The notes: generated by a model not told the origin, from the sequence alone. 64,000 nucleotides of DNA from Diphasiastrum complanatum (GCA_029204225.1 CM055098.1:53030728-53094727), one strand, 5' to 3'; numbered from the stretch's first letter, positions 10,780 to 22,407 are shown. Numbers and translations are program-made.

Positions 10780-11345
10780 TCAACAATGTCGGCAGCCTAT
10801 TTTGGTACTGTGTCCACATAAAATAAGGCAGCATTGGTCAGCTCATCATCAGGTTGGGTTGCAATCTCCTTTCCCTTGATTCGCGACAGATGATCCGCCA
10901 TGTAGTATTGTTTTCCCTTGCAAACTTCTATCCGAAAATCAAACTCCAACAACAAAAATAGCCATCTGGTGATTCTCCCGGTGTTGCAAGTTTTGTTAAC
11001 GAGATAGAGCAAGGGTTGATGGTTCGTATAAAAATCGAAATGTGTGGCCATCAAGAAGTGCCAAAATTTCTTAGCCCCATAGATCATTGCCAGTGCTTCC
11101 TACTTTTCATTTATGTATGACTCAGTGATTGGCTTGCAAATCGGATTGGAAAATCCTTTTTGTGTTCTCTTGGCTGGGTTAAGACTGCTCCAACTGCATA
11201 CTTTGATGCGTCCGTATGCACATGAAACTCAATGGAACAATTGGGTGGGCGTAAGATTGGTGCTGAAACCAATGCATCCTTTAGCTTTTGGAAAGCCTTT
11301 AGGGCTTTCTCATTCCAATGTGGATCTGTTGTGAGTTTGTAGATT
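10780..11345 (-). pseudogene. Gypsy RNase H of element A (broken)
   Basis: Segment 11087-10797 encodes MIYGAKKFWHFLMATHFDFYTNHQPLLYLVNKTCNTGRITRW followed by FDFRIEVCKGKQYYMADHLSRI, the distal RNase H of Ty3/Gypsy pol, with ALFYVDTVPK downstream. The earlier part (11345-11088) reads in other frames and matches the homologous stretch of element C. The TNHQPL block is the usual TDHKPL with Asp changed to Asn; the active-site consequence is not certain because the upstream part is frame-broken. Confidence 0.85.
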
Positions 11346-12663
11346 GGTTAGGCTAGCTCCGCAAAATCAAGAATGAAGATTCTATAATAGTTAGCATGAC
11401 CCATGAAGATGTAGACTTTGTGGATTGTTCTTGGTGGTGGTAGATCAACAATGATCCTGATCTTTGATAGGTCAGTGGCGATCCCGTGTCTTGACACTAT
11501 ATGGCCGAGAATCAAGCCATGTGTCACCCAAAATTGACATTTTTTTGGGTTCAAGGAGATCTAGAATTTGCGATATTTTTGTAGCACCTTCTCCAAATTG
11601 GATAAGTGTTCTGAGTCTGGTCCATGCACGCACAGATCGTCCAAGAAATTTTCATAAATTTTTGCAAATATTCTTTGAATGCCACCTGCATGACTCGTTG
11701 GAAGGTGCTTGGGGCAAAGTCCGAATGGCATCACTTTATAGGCATAGGTTCTCCATTCTGTGGCAAATGTTGTCTTGTGTTGGTCTTGGGGGGCTATCTT
11801 CACCTGGTTGTAGCCACTGAAGCATCTAAAAAACTGTAGGCTTCGGCGCCAGCTACTCTATCGAGGACACTTTTCGTAAATGGCAAAGAAAAATGATCCT
11901 TTTTGGTGACTGCATTGAACGTCTTCAGATTCACACAGATTCGCATTTTGCGGTTCTTCTTGGGTACTATAACTATCGGCGATACCCATTCCATGTGCTC
12001 AATTTCATAAATGAAATCTGCATCCAACAGCTTTTGCAACTCTTGTTTGATCAGTTCTGTGTAGTTCGGATTGTAGCGGTAGTAACGACTCACCTTGGGG
12101 ACTGCTCCATCCATCAAGGGTATGGTGTGTTGGACCACTGTTGGTGGAATGCCCTTAAGATTACTATAACTCCAGGCAAAACAGTCTTTATACTCGACCA
12201 ATAATGATCGTAGTCTCTTGAACTGTGTGGGCGTTAGCTGCTCTCCCACATGCACTATCTTTTCTTCTTCACCTGGCTTGGAAAGGTTCATCAGCTGTGT
12301 TTGTCCAGGTCCCTCGAAGACTTGTTCTTCTAGTGCCTGACTTTGATCAGGTTCTCGCTGGGCTAGCGGCATCATAATTACCACGTCGTCCAAGGTATAA
12401 TTCTTGAAAGTTTCAGTCATCTCGTGAACTGGAGCTCGTCGAGATTCCTTTTTCAGCATATTGATCTTAGCTCGAGGGTCATCTTTTGATTTTCTGTCAT
12501 CTGACTCAGAAGATGACGCTGTATCTGAGTCCATCTTGATTGACTTCAAGGAATCCAACACCTTCTTTTTGTTCTTTTTTGTCATTTTGGTGGATTTGTC
12601 CTTGTTGTCTTTCATTGAAACTGCCGTGACATTCACCTCGTGGTTGCGAATATCAACATCCAC
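11346..12663 (-). pseudogene. Gypsy reverse transcriptase of element A with N-terminal extension (broken)
   Basis: The longest open piece, 12663-11800 (287 codons), starts with a charged Lys/Ser-rich stretch, then ETFKNYTLDDVVIMMPLAQREP, CFAWSYSNLKGIPPTVVQHTIPL, LDADFIYEIEHMEWVSPIVIVPKKNRKMRICVNLKTFN and YSFLDA (motif A). A single-base shift there separates it from FSGYNQVKIAPQDQ. Segment 11803-11561 carries KTTFATEWRTYAYKVMPFGLC and NFLDDLCVHGPDSEHLSNLEKVL (motif C, both Asp present). The homologous block ETFKNYTLDDVVIM is also in element B. No protease motif is visible; the segment ends at the junction with B. Confidence 0.9.
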
Positions 12664-13440
12664 TATAGAATGCCATAATGAGTATGCACTCTTGCAAAAT
12701 GCTATGGACGATGCAATTTGGAAGGAGGATGAAGATTCAGATGATGAGCCAAATATTAGTATGTTGCCTTATGCGGCAGGGCAGACTACTACGACATCCA
12801 CCACTATTGCATCAATGAATGCCAACGCTACTGCAGAAATGATGCTCAATGAGTTCGAGAAACTTGGAAAGAACCAGCAAAAATAGATGGAAAAGTTGCA
12901 GTCGCAATTTGATGAGAAGATCAAAGCATTGAAAAAATTTCACGGACAAGCGAACAAGGAACCTGAGAAGTTTGCGAAGACTTTTCCTACCAGGGAAAAT
13001 GTCTGGTGTTCTATTCATATAAGAAATCACATAGTGAACGAGTGTCCTCAATTGAAAAAACGAATGAAAATCAGTGTTTGCCATTTGTGTAATTCACCTG
13101 ACTATGAGACTGCTTTTTGCAACTTCAATCCTCGAATAATTCAACAACGGTATGCCCAAATGGGATAGCGAGAACCATAGTATGGAGGAAATCTAGCAGC
13201 AAGACCTCGACAATCTGCTCTTGGATACCCGGATTACGGAAGTGCTGAGCATTGAAACTATGGTATTGATCAAGAAGGTGGATCCTTGGAACAATATGCT
13301 ATTTATGGTGCCGCTCAACAACAAGCCTTTAGAAATTGGACCAGAGCACTACTTGGATGCTTTGCATGTGGAGATAATCACAGAGTTGTAGAATGTCCAA
13401 ATAAAGAAAAATTTGTACCAATCTGTCGTGACTGTGGTTA
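12664..13440 (+). pseudogene. Gag fragment of element B with zinc-knuckle motifs
   Basis: The segment starts mid-gag with ECHNEYALLQNAMDDAIWKEDEDSDDE, homologous to the minus-strand gag at 24.7-25.25 kb (EAMEDAIRKEDEGSDD). A TAG at about 12884 interrupts it, followed by MEKLQSQFDEKIKALKKF. Knuckle-like clusters are VWCSIHIRNHIVNEC (second Cys replaced by His; the 24.7-kb copy has WCSMCTQNHTANEC), CHLCNSPDYETAFC and CFACGDNHRVVEC near 13360-13400. These would bind element RNA. The reading frame then degrades, with stops around 13168 and beyond. Confidence 0.8.
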
Positions 13441-13581
13441 ATTGTCTAGCAAGACCGAAGCCCACCACTAGCTACAGCACCTGTAAATTTGATAACAATC
13501 AAGCGAAGACCAACAGCTCCGAATAAATCAAGTGCACCCTTGATGGTGGTCACCAGAGCATAGAAGCATAAAGAACTAGTA

Positions 13582-14178
13582 GTGGATCCAGTACCTGCTG
13601 ATTCTATACCATTGAATGATATACTAGCAACATCGGGAGTCTATCCAAATCTTAATGCAGAAAAACGAAGATATCAGAATATGAGACAGTGGATCAAACA
13701 TCTGCAAGAAGAAGAGGAGCTTGAAGCTGCTAAAGCAACAACTGAAGTTCATTCTTCACCATTGCAGCCTCCAAGAAATTTACGTACGGATATGAATGAT
13801 CAGCTACATCATCATGAAGAACCCTTCAAAATGACTGAACTGGAAGCATCGCAAACAGAACTACTCATGAACATTTTGTCTAGCAAGATCAATATTTCAT
13901 TGGGAGAGTTCCTGAAGTTGGTGTCAAAAGCAAAAGAAGTCTTAGCACAAAAGTTAGCTCAAGAAGAACCAGAAGTCCATGAAGAGCCACTTTTTTGTGC
14001 TGGATTTGAAGAATCTAATGAGGTACTCCATGTTGGAGCCGCTTGGGAAAGTGAACAAAAGAATATCACTCTGTCGATACAACATAGACAATTTCCTAAT
14101 GGACCAACAATAAAATCGGCCAAAGTAGTTATATTGAAGGAAGGGGATCACATGATCAATGACAAAGAAACAAGCTAA
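13582..14178 (+). pseudogene. Gag-RT intervening region of element B, function not assigned
   Basis: An open stretch of 198 codons, hydrophilic and Glu/Lys-rich, with ILATSGVYPNLNAEKRRYQNMRQWIKHLQEEEELEAAK, likely helical, and no aspartic-protease DTG/DSG motif that I can see. In Gypsy elements this position normally holds the end of gag and the protease, so the protease is either lost or too diverged to read. It ends in a TAA, and stops follow until RT similarity begins at about 14422. Confidence 0.55.
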
Positions 14179-14421
14179 ACAACATTATAATACGGTCCTG
14201 AAATGGAAAAATTCCCCTCAAAAGATTGATTCAACGAATGTGCTACCCTTACTGGATAAAGGAAAGGAAAAGTCGAGGTTGATTCTATAAGTCAAAATTC
14301 TAGCAAGACATCATCATCTCGGAAGTCATCACCTCCAAGATCAATTTATGCTAAGAAGGCTAAGTGAAGATCCAACACAAATCCTTTCGAAAAAGAACAA
14401 ACAGATGTAGTCCAGCATGAT

Positions 14422-15500
14422 ATGCCCGAACATTTTAAACGTTATACATTGGATGACGTAGTTATCATGTTACCTAAAGCGCATCGTGAACCTGAAGAAC
14501 ACATGCTAGAATTGAAAGCGGTGTACGATGGCCCAGCTAGGACGCAACCAATGAATCTTGCTGAACTAGGAGAACCGAAAAAGATTGTACAAGTTGGATC
14601 ACAACTTAATTCTAAACAGTATCAAGCACTCCGCATGTTACTTATTAAGTATCAGGATTGCTTTGCATGGATTATCAAGATCTGAAGGGTATTCCGACAT
14701 CAGTGATTTTGAATATATCATACCTTTAGTACCTGATGTAGTTCCAAAGGTTACAAAGTTCTATCGTTGTAATCCTAATGTTGCAGACCTGATAAAGAAA
14801 GAACTTCAGAGATTTCTTGATGCCGATTTCATTTATGAGATCAAGCATACCGAATGGATTTCACCAATTGTCATTGTTCCTAAGAAAAATGAGAAATTGC
14901 AAATCTGTGTGAATCTCAAAGCATTGAACAAAGTGACGCGGAAGGATCACTTTCTGTTATCTTTTACTGAAAGCATTTTGGATTGCCTTACTGGAGCGAA
15001 ATCTTATAGTTTCTTGGATGGATTTAGTGGTTACAACTAGGTTAAAATTGTACCTGCCGATCGCCACAAAGCAGCCTTTGCAATAGAATGGGGCACCTAT
15101 GCCTACAAAGTAATGTCGTTTGGACTCTGTAATGCACCAAGTTCATTCCAAATAGTAATAAAATTTGCTTTCAAAGATTATCTGCAGAAATTCCTTGAAA
15201 TTTACTTGGATTACCTGGGAGTCCATATAGTACAGACACAGACCACCTGGATCGATTGGAAAAAGTAGTTGAAAAATGCCGCAAATATCATATTTCTCTA
15301 AATCCAGAAAAATGTCAAGATATGGGTTTCCCACGGAGTTGTGCTTGGACATGTGATATCGAGACATGGTATTGCCACATATTATTCTAAGATCAAGATT
15401 ATTGTGGAATTGCCACCACCAACAACAATTCGTGGAGTTTATGTGTTTATGGGTCATGCGAACTACTATCGAATTTTTATTATCTTCTTTGCAGATTTAG
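14422..15500 (+). pseudogene. Gypsy reverse transcriptase of element B, catalytic motif altered
   Basis: MPEHFKRYTLDDVVIMLPKAHREPEE and KYQDCFAW match element A. A frameshift near 14670 is followed by PLVPDVVPKVTKFYRCNPNVADLIKKELQRFLDADFIYEI, ISPIVIVPKKNEKLQICVNLKALN and YSFLDGFSGYN (motif A), then a TAG. GTYAYKVMSFGLCNAPSSFQ follows, and the motif C region reads IYLDYLGVH where A and C have FLDDLCVH, so the second catalytic Asp is replaced by Tyr. The segment ends with GHVISRHGIAT and VFMGHANYYRIF. Dead copy. Confidence 0.87.
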
Positions 15501-16080
15501 CACGACCTATATACAAACTGACTATTGTTCCTATTTGGACAGTAGAGGCGTTAGAAGCCTTTAAAAAGTTAAAAACAACATTAACTTCAGCACAATACTG
15601 CGTTCTCCAGATTGGACGATAGAATTTCATGTTCATACAAATGCCTCAAAATACGCCATCAGATCAGTTTTGACGCAGCCGGGTGATTATAAGAAGGATT
15701 ATCCTATACGATTTGCAAGCAGACAACTTACAGATTTGGAGAAGAATTATTCAGCAACCGAACGTGAAGCGTTAGCCATGATTTTTTATGTTCGAAAAAT
15801 TTCGTCACTACCTCATAGAAACGCACTTTGCATTTTATATGGATCACCAGCCATTACTTTATTTGGTAAACAAGACGTGCAATACTAGAAGTATTGCAAG
15901 ATGGTTATTGTTATTGACTGAATTTGACTTTCAAATTGTGGTTCGAAAGGGAAAGCAACATTATCTAGCCAATCACATTTCACGAATTGAATCCACACCA
16001 GTTAATACTGAAGTGGATGATGAACTGCCAGATGCTGCATTGTTCTATGTTGAAGCAATACCGGAATGGGCAGCGAATAT
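15501..16080 (+). pseudogene. Gypsy RNase H of element B (broken)
   Basis: Frames give VEALEAFKKLKTTLTSA, then VHTNASKYAIRSVLTQPGDYKKDYPIRFASRQLTDLEKNYSATEREALAMIF and KFRHYLIETHFAFYMDHQPLLYLVNKTCNTRSIARWL, ending GKQHYLANHISRIE. The usual first catalytic Asp (HTDAS) is Asn here (HTNAS). The stretch continues into a linker (DAALFYVEAIPEWAANIVEYL) shared with A and C that leads into the integrase. Confidence 0.86.
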
Positions 16081-17266
16081 TGTGGAGTACCTGATGCTAG
16101 GACAATCGAATGACTCCTTGACAAAAGTACAGAAGAGACAATTGATTCATAAGGCTCAACCTTATCAATTAATTGCAGGACAATTGTACCGCCGTGGATT
16201 AGACAATATTCTACGAAGATGTGTTTTACCGCATGAAATCCCAGATTTAATCATGTTTTCACATGATGGCATGGGTGGAGGACACTTCTCTAGATATTAC
16301 TATTTGCAAACTTTTGCAATCAGGGTGTTGGTGGCCTACGCTTCATAAGGACACAAATTTTTTTATTCAGACATGTGATGTTTGCAAGTGAGCACGACGG
16401 CCTACTCGACAAAATTATAAACCCTTGTATCTGGTTTTATTGCAAGCACCGTTTGAAAAATGGGGACTAGATTATATGGGTCCTATTCACCCTGCCGCAC
16501 AAGGATCTCAGGCCCGATACAATATCGTAGCAACTGATTATATGACCAAGTGGGTTGAAGCCAAAGCTGTCAAAGTTGCTGATGCGAAATCTACGGCCAA
16601 GTTTCTATATGAAAATATTATAATCAGAGTTGGATGTCTGATCAAGATTGTCGGTGACCGAGGTACACACTTTGTTAATCAAACAATAAAGTGTTTACTG
16701 GAAATTTTTTTTGTTATACACAGATTTACTATCCTAGAGGGAATGGCCAAGCTGAATCTTCCAATAAGATTCTCTGCACCATTATGACAAAGAGAGTTGA
16801 AGCGACTCGGTTTGATTGGGAACATATATTGTATGCAACATTATAAGCATTCAAAGCCGCTTACAAAAATAGTACAAATCAAACACCTTTACAACTGATT
16901 TATGGTCAAGATGTTGTCATGCCAATTGAATTTTCAATCCCATCCTTATGCATAGCAGCAACGAAACGATTAAATGATGATAAGTCTTTACAACTCCGTC
17001 ATGAAGCGTTGCACAAATTATGTGAAACCCGATTGATGGCAGTTCATGCGTTAGCAACAAAGAAAGCTCGCCGCAAGGCATTGCACGATCGTCGATTGCA
17101 CAAAAAAGATCTGAAAGTAGGAGATCTTGCATTGATGTACAAAACCAAGCTGATCAAGGGCAAGTTGAAGTTTATCGATGAAGGCCCATATAAAGTGAAG
17201 GAAATCTTGAACTATGATGCAGTCATTCTTGAGAACTTGGATGGAAACGATTTGATACTCCGGTGA
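16081..17266 (+). pseudogene. Gypsy integrase of element B (broken)
   Basis: IAGQLYRRGLDNILRRCVLPHEIPDLIMFSHDGMGGGHFSRYYY starts the zinc domain. A shift and a degenerate TCDVCK follow. Segment 16425-16787 has LLQAPFEKWGLDYMGPIHP and VATDYMTKWVEAKAVKV (first Asp) and VGDRGTHFVNQTIK (second Asp). The GNGQAESSNKI equivalent is present but out of frame (about 16740-16775). Segment 16917-17266 encodes the C-terminal part, PIEFSIPSLCIAATKRLN to KLIKGKLKFIDEGPYKVKEILNYDAVILENLDG. No chromodomain. The end aligns with A and C just before their HKYWPPQ. Confidence 0.87.
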
Positions 17267-18098
17267 ATGGCAGCCGAGTACGCAAGTTTTGGCAGCTTGC
17301 TCTGCTAGTTCAGCAAGCCTGATCTCAATAGTTAATTTTATTTGTTTTTCAATTTTTTGTTTTTTGTATTTAAATTGCTGAGTTTTTTGGAAAAAGACAA
17401 TTAAAAAAACAAATAAATTGAGAAAAGACTAATGAGCAAAAGTCAGAAAGTCATCAACATGGGGAAAAGAAAACACAATATTTTTTGATGGAAAATGTCT
17501 TGAAAAATTACTATTTTGGTCAGATTTGGCCTATACAATACCAGAAACCTTCGTTGAGCTCTCAAATTGTACATCCACTCTAGATTTATCTAATTTGAGG
17601 TGGGCGAAGGTTCCTGTCCAGGAAAACCCCAGTTTTTGAATCAGATGAAGGTTCAGTGATATGCCCTTCACCGAGCATCTGAACCTCATTATGAACCTTT
17701 GTCGACCTGCTAAATGATCTTAAAATGTCCAAATTAGGTTGTCCATAGGTTCAAATCATAAAAAAAAATATTTATGACAGTACCTGGGCGAAGGACCTTC
17801 CTAGGCGAAGGTTCATCCGTCGCCAGCCCTAGAAAATGTTCGTCTGATAGGTTCAGATCCCCAGACACCTTTGCCGAGATTTTTATAGCCTGCAAATTTC
17901 TATTCAAAACTGATCAGCCAAACTAGTATTCAATGTAATGGACCCACCAAATTCACCTATAAGTTGGCCGAATTTGATTCATTCCTCACTTGTGCTAGCG
18001 AAGCTCTTGCAAATTTTTTTCGCGACCAAAGCCTTCCAAACTTCCTGACTTGCTTTCTGATTCACTTTCACGCGTCGTACATTTCCTTTTTGCTCATC
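17267..18098 (+). other. Pol-ORF3 spacer of element B with reiterated GCGAAGGTT boxes
   Basis: No ORF of note. AT-rich until about 17520; then GGGCGAAGGTTCC, GATGAAGGTTCAG, CTTCACCGAGC, GGGCGAAGGACC and GGCGAAGGTTCATCCGTCGCC follow at short intervals up to 17880, in both orientations. The position matches the GCGAGAGTT/GCGAGGGTT clusters of elements A and C, although the surrounding sequence no longer aligns by eye. The last 200 bp lead into the ORF3 start at 18099. Confidence 0.65.
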
Positions 18099-20110
18099 AT
18101 GTCTTCTACCGATACTTCCTAATCTCCGCGCTATACTATCCATCGTGATGTCCCATCTGCAATGGACATCATGATCCTTCCTAGCACAAGCATGGTCACT
18201 CAGTGGATGACCCTTGTGGAGCCTCTACTCACTGCAATGGGTATTCATAAGAGAGCTTTTTCTGGCCGAATCAATATGGATTTCATTACTCTTGCCTTTA
18301 GTACGTGGAAGGAAGAGAAATCCAAATTTTATATCACTTTCCAAGGAGCCACACACAAGGTGCGCGTCACTGAGGACGCCCTTGCAGCCATAGGTATAGC
18401 ATCCGGTACACCGGCCTCACCCAATCACAAGAATAGGCCATCAAGCCATACATTCACCTCACCAATGATCTGCACTGGACTAATGATGGATACCTTCTGA
18501 AAGCCATCACTGAGCCTTCAATACACGCAGCTGCCCAGCTACTGAACAACTTCCTGATGGTTGGCAACCTCAAGAAAGACCGCATCACATCTCAGATCCT
18601 CCATAGGATAGTGGAGTCCTACACCAAGTTGGCCAAAGCCCCTCTTGAACCATATAATTGGTTCAAGACTGTTTCTGTGAGAGCCCTGCGCCCTTTGAAC
18701 TCCAATCCCTTGGAAGAAGATTCAAACAGATCCGTTAATCTACTATCAGTGTTGAAGATGTCAACCAACAACCTCACACGGAAGATAGCCCATGCGCACT
18801 TTGGGTCGACAAAGCTGTGAAATCACCGAAACAGTCCAACGCCACTGTGCTTGAGGGTTTTGAGGAGGAAGACATTTTTTAAGAAGAAGAAGTATCCTAT
18901 TCCATGCCAACCAAGGACGATACCATCAGGTCTTCCTGCTGCTATTGCCTCCACAACAGTCGATTCTGGTGATGCTCTCGGTTTGGTCTTAAGTCTTGCG
19001 CAAGTGATCCAGTCTATGCTGGATAAGAAGAAAGCAATGGAGCAGAGAATCTCCGATATGGGGTCCGAAAACACTCTGATAAGCCAAAAGATTGTCCAGC
19101 TGGATCGAGAGTTAAAGATTGTCAAACAGCATGAAGACAAGGCTGAAGCCGAAAAGCAGTTGGCCGCAGTCGTTCAGGTATTGGAAGCAGGACCACAAAT
19201 CCTCGTACCGGTCATGTCGCAATTCTCTCCTCCATGCCAAGAAGCTGTACCAATGGATATAGGGGTAGATTCCAGCATGGACCAGGGGGGAGCTCCTGAT
19301 ATAGCAAAACAACCGCCAATCTTACCGGCAGTACAAGCAGGTCCATCCTCATCAAGGACCACACCTCTATTCAGAAAGCCCATCAACGTCGAGGACCAGA
19401 TCCAGACCTTCTTAAAGCAACATCCGCATGGGTCCTCGTGTGGGTGTTGGGTTTTGAAGTTTAAGACCTCCGAGATAGAGACCGACAAAGAGTTGGACAA
19501 AATACCTGCATTAGGAGAGCAGCCGCCATAGAGAATTATAGTGTTTGAGAAAACTCCAGAATCAATCAGGAGTTACGTTGCCAGCCCTTGCCAATTGCGG
19601 GTTGACCCTTATTATGTGCCAATGCCGCGAAGGAATAAATGGAAAGATTTGGGATTGGCTATGGACAAAATCACCATCCATACGCCCAATTGGCCAATCA
19701 TCCATCAACCCTACAGCTAGAAAATCTCAGTGGACTTGCACTGAGCCTTACAAGCCTATCAGAGAGAGTATGTCCATCTCCAGATCCAACGGTGTGACAA
19801 TCGGCAATGTTTGCTAAAGATCTAACTCTGTTGGCATCAGGGGCAACCAGATGGGACGATTGCCTCCCTCCTCTGGCATTCGATCCAAATTAGCCAATGG
19901 CCTCAAAGCAAATCAAAGATTAGCTGCCGGTTGCTCGTTTATACTTTCATGCAGCAATGATGGGAGGCTCCTGGGAATCATGCTTTACATCATTAACAAA
20001 CTCAAAGTGGATCGTCGGAGCCCACCATTGTTTTCTACTGCACAATTTGGATTTTAATACTGCACGCCTCAAATTTATGGAGAAGGTGCAGTACCATTTA
20101 ATCAAGATTT
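18099..20110 (+). pseudogene. ORF3 of element B: diverged copy of the unrecognised post-pol protein
   Basis: ATG at 18099 gives MSSTDTS, a TAA, then IHRDVPSAMDIMILPSTSMVTQW. Conserved blocks relative to C are NDGYLLKAITEPSIHAAAQLLNNFL, DRITSQILHRIVESY and LEPYNWFKTVSVRAL in the N-terminal half; a coiled-coil-like stretch in 18980-19190 (MLDKKKAMEQRISDMGSENTL); DQIQTFLKQHPHGSSCGCW; SIRSYVASPCQLRVDPYYVPMPRRNKW; TPNWPIIHQPYS; RWDDCLPPLAFDPN; LPVARLYFHAAMMG. Four or more frame changes and stops are needed. Similarity at low identity along the whole length suggests past selection on the protein (inference). Function unknown; no catalytic signature seen. Confidence 0.68.
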
Positions 20111-20177
20111 GGCACGAAGCAAATTAAAGTCCCCAATAACTGCATATTGTAGGTGTCGTGGGACCGCCACCAGTTTT

Positions 20178-20560
20178 GGTGGGGGATACTGTTGGAGAGT
20201 TTACGGATCTCAAGGCAATCCTAACCCTAGTTAATAAGTGAGAGGGATTTGGCACCTTGCGTGTGTAAGTCCAACCCGATGATCACATAGAGATTTGATT
20301 GATTAGTTACAAGTCAATAAAAGGACTTTAGGCCTTTTTGCGGGACTTTTAATGCCGTAGGGCCTAAATGTCAAGTTAGTGAATAAAGTTGGGTTTCCCT
20401 CCAATTTTGATGGTTCCCACACTTTTTTAAATTTGAATAATTAGGGAGGTAGAAATGGACCAATAGGATTCAGAGGCCCCTAGCATAGAGCCAATTATCC
20501 ACTTCTGTTGCGAACCACAGGAGGGGTATGCTGTAGAATTTGACTCACATACCCAATTTG
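20178..20560 (+). repeat. Polypurine tract and start of 3' LTR of element B
   Basis: Right after ORF3 homology ends, the purine run GGTGGGGGATAC (20178-20189) precedes TGTTGGAGAG at 20190, the TG start expected of an LTR. The LTR carries ACCAATAGGATTCAGAGG near 20460, resembling GCCAATAGGATTGAGGGG in the C LTRs. The right boundary is not defined; sequence beyond 20560 shows no CA end that I can fix, so the end is approximate. Confidence 0.6.
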
Positions 20561-21886
20561 AGTGCTTTTTGGTGCAAAATCAAGCATGTTCTATAGTCAA
20601 TCTAATCCCTTGATTAATTCTTGGATTAGATAAGCCAAAAAACTAAAATTGAAGCTTGAAATAGGTGCATTAATTGATCTTCTCTGATTTTTGAGTGTAT
20701 GTTGAAGTTAAGAGAGATTTTGCTAAAAATCATAGATTAAGGAGTGATATGCAAGGTGAGAGGTTGAAATCCATTGTACCATCACTCTAGATTTGTTCAA
20801 GAGTGATAGGGTCAAGTTTATAAGCATCAATTTGCTAGAAAACATCTTTGGATCCGTCCTCCAAGTGAAACCTTTGAGAGTTTCTAGTGCATATAGAGCA
20901 TCTATGCAAATCTTTTGTAGAATTTGACATAGATTGGCTTAAATTGAGAGTTCTAGAAAAGAGATTGAGATCCAAGTCACATTGTTCAACCCTACTCAAT
21001 TTGTTTGAGTGACTGTAAGGTTTGAAAAGAGTCATTAAGGTGTCTATGGCAAATGTGTAGAGAGAGATCCAATTTTCTAAGAGTTCCTTCCTTTGTAGAG
21101 GGCACGATCTTGAAGCTCATTATGTGTTGTTATTGGTGAAGAATTTGTCTTCTCCTATGTGATCAAATCTTTCTAAGTGGCATTAGCTCTTTGAAGCACA
21201 ATATCTTAGTGAGAAAAATCACAACTTTTGATTTTGAATTTCATTCCAAGTCTTAAAAGGTAGAGTAATTGGTGGAATCCAATAGGAGTGATTGAATTCA
21301 ATTTGTAGAGCAAAAATTGACATAGTATGTATGAAACTCAAATTAGTTCTTTTCAAATTTCTTTGTGAGAGTGTGAGGGTCAATTTGTGATCCCAATTGA
21401 TGTCTAGAATGAGGAGGAGTCCATATTTGAGTGAGATCTTTGTGAATCTCTAGTTGTCTAATTTTTAAGCTTTGTGAAAAATTGGTGGTATAGTTTGTTT
21501 TCAAATCAAATCAAATTCATTCTAAATCTCAAGTGTGAGATTATATGGGCCAAGAGCGAGTCCAAAAGAAGTGATTAAGTTTGATTTTCATGTGTTTGAA
21601 ACAAAACCCATCTTTTGTTCAAGAATCTCAAGTGGTGAGAGAACTAGTCAAGTGAAAAGGAAAATCTAGGTGTCAAATCTTTTCATATCCATTTCAATTT
21701 TCAAAAAAAAAGAGTCATTAGTATTTGATGAGTCCAATAGGAGATTGGATCTGATTTCTTTTGTGATTTGATTCAAAGATTGTGCTTTTGTCTTAATGAT
21801 CAAAGCAAAGTTTCCAAGTGACTAGTCATAAGTGTGAAGATTGATTTTTAGGTTTGTGAGTTAGATCATTTGTAGATCCTTCTAGG
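20561..21886 (+). other. AT-rich non-coding stretch, probable leader of element H
   Basis: About 1.3 kb without a credible ORF, rich in AAGTGTGAG, GAGTCCAATAGG and GATTTGATT-like words. It precedes the zinc-knuckle frame of element H and is probably its leader or the end of the B LTR. I find neither a primer site nor a copy of the H 3' LTR in it. Confidence 0.5.
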
Positions 21887-22407
21887 TTGTTGAAGATGTT
21901 CAAATCTAGTGTCTTGAAAGTCACAAATTACATTTGTAGAATCATATCACAGGTTTTTATTCACATGGCATCAATAGATGTCATCCTATTGAAGGAAAGA
22001 AATGATCCTGAGTGCAACCTTTGTGGCAAGGGAGGATATATTTTCTCAAGATGCTACAAAAAGAAGACCAATCCATCCAAGAGAACCAAAGCAAGGGGGC
22101 CGAGGTGAAGGATGGAGCTTCAAGTTTGAAATGCAAATACAAGAAGGACAAGTCCAAGGAAAGGTGTTTCCTTTGTGGAAAGATGAATGAGGCTTGGAGT
22201 ACAAGGACTTGCAAGATTTGTCTTCAAGAGTCCATCACAACACATGTCAAATCTTTTGAAATTTTTTATTTGGAAGTGTATTGTTTGGTTCAAGATGCAA
22301 AGATAGATGTCACTTTCATGAAAGTAACTTGGATTTATTTTATGGAAAGTATTTTGCTTGGAACTTTAGATAAGTTCAAGCTTATTGTTATGATCCAAGA
22401 GAAATAA
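21887..22407 (+). pseudogene. Zinc-knuckle gag-like segment of element H
   Basis: Frame 2 (21887-22108) reads DPECNLCGKGGYIFSRCYKKK, a CCHC-like knuckle whose His position is Tyr. After a shift at about 22090, frame 1 continues GAEVKDGASSLKCKYKKDKSKERCFLCGKMNEAWSTRTCKICLQES, a Cys cluster with CxxC pairs. Frame 1 stays open to a single TAA at 22405-22407 and remains the frame of the 442-codon ORF starting at 22462. The two were probably once a single protein of about 600 residues. Nucleic-acid binding is likely from the knuckles. Unrecognised family. Confidence 0.6.

Larger units (their letters stand above)
6161..12663 (-). mobile_element. Gypsy LTR-retrotransposon element A (minus), 5' and 3' truncated, with extra ORF3
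   Basis: On the minus strand the order is RT (12663-11346), RNase H (11345-10780), integrase (10600-9560), a non-coding spacer (9556-8384) and a third, unassigned coding region ORF3 (8383-6161). It is closely related to element C at 53-64 kb; for example both keep QFWVTHGLILGH, VSRHGIATDLSKIRI and FMGHANYYRIFILDFA. Gag and both LTRs are absent. The 5' side ends abruptly at 12663 against element B in opposite orientation, and the 3' side ends in mid-ORF3 against Cp2. Confidence 0.9.
12664..20560 (+). mobile_element. Gypsy LTR-retrotransposon element B, diverged relative of A and C, 5' truncated
   Basis: Plus-strand order: partial gag with zinc knuckles, an unassigned region, RT, RNase H, integrase, spacer, ORF3, polypurine tract (about 20178-20189) and the start of a 3' LTR at 20190. 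It shares the architecture of A and C but protein similarity is clearly lower and its spacer motif differs (GCGAAGGTT). The 5' half of gag, the leader and the 5' LTR are missing; the left edge is the inverted junction with element A. Where the 3' LTR ends is not determined; 20560 is a guess. Confidence 0.85.

Noticed and set aside
12461..12886. 141-codon plus-strand ORF crossing the A/B junction as a fusion gene
   Set aside because: Its first 67 codons are antisense to the element A RT extension and the rest is element B gag; it is an accident of the inverted junction.
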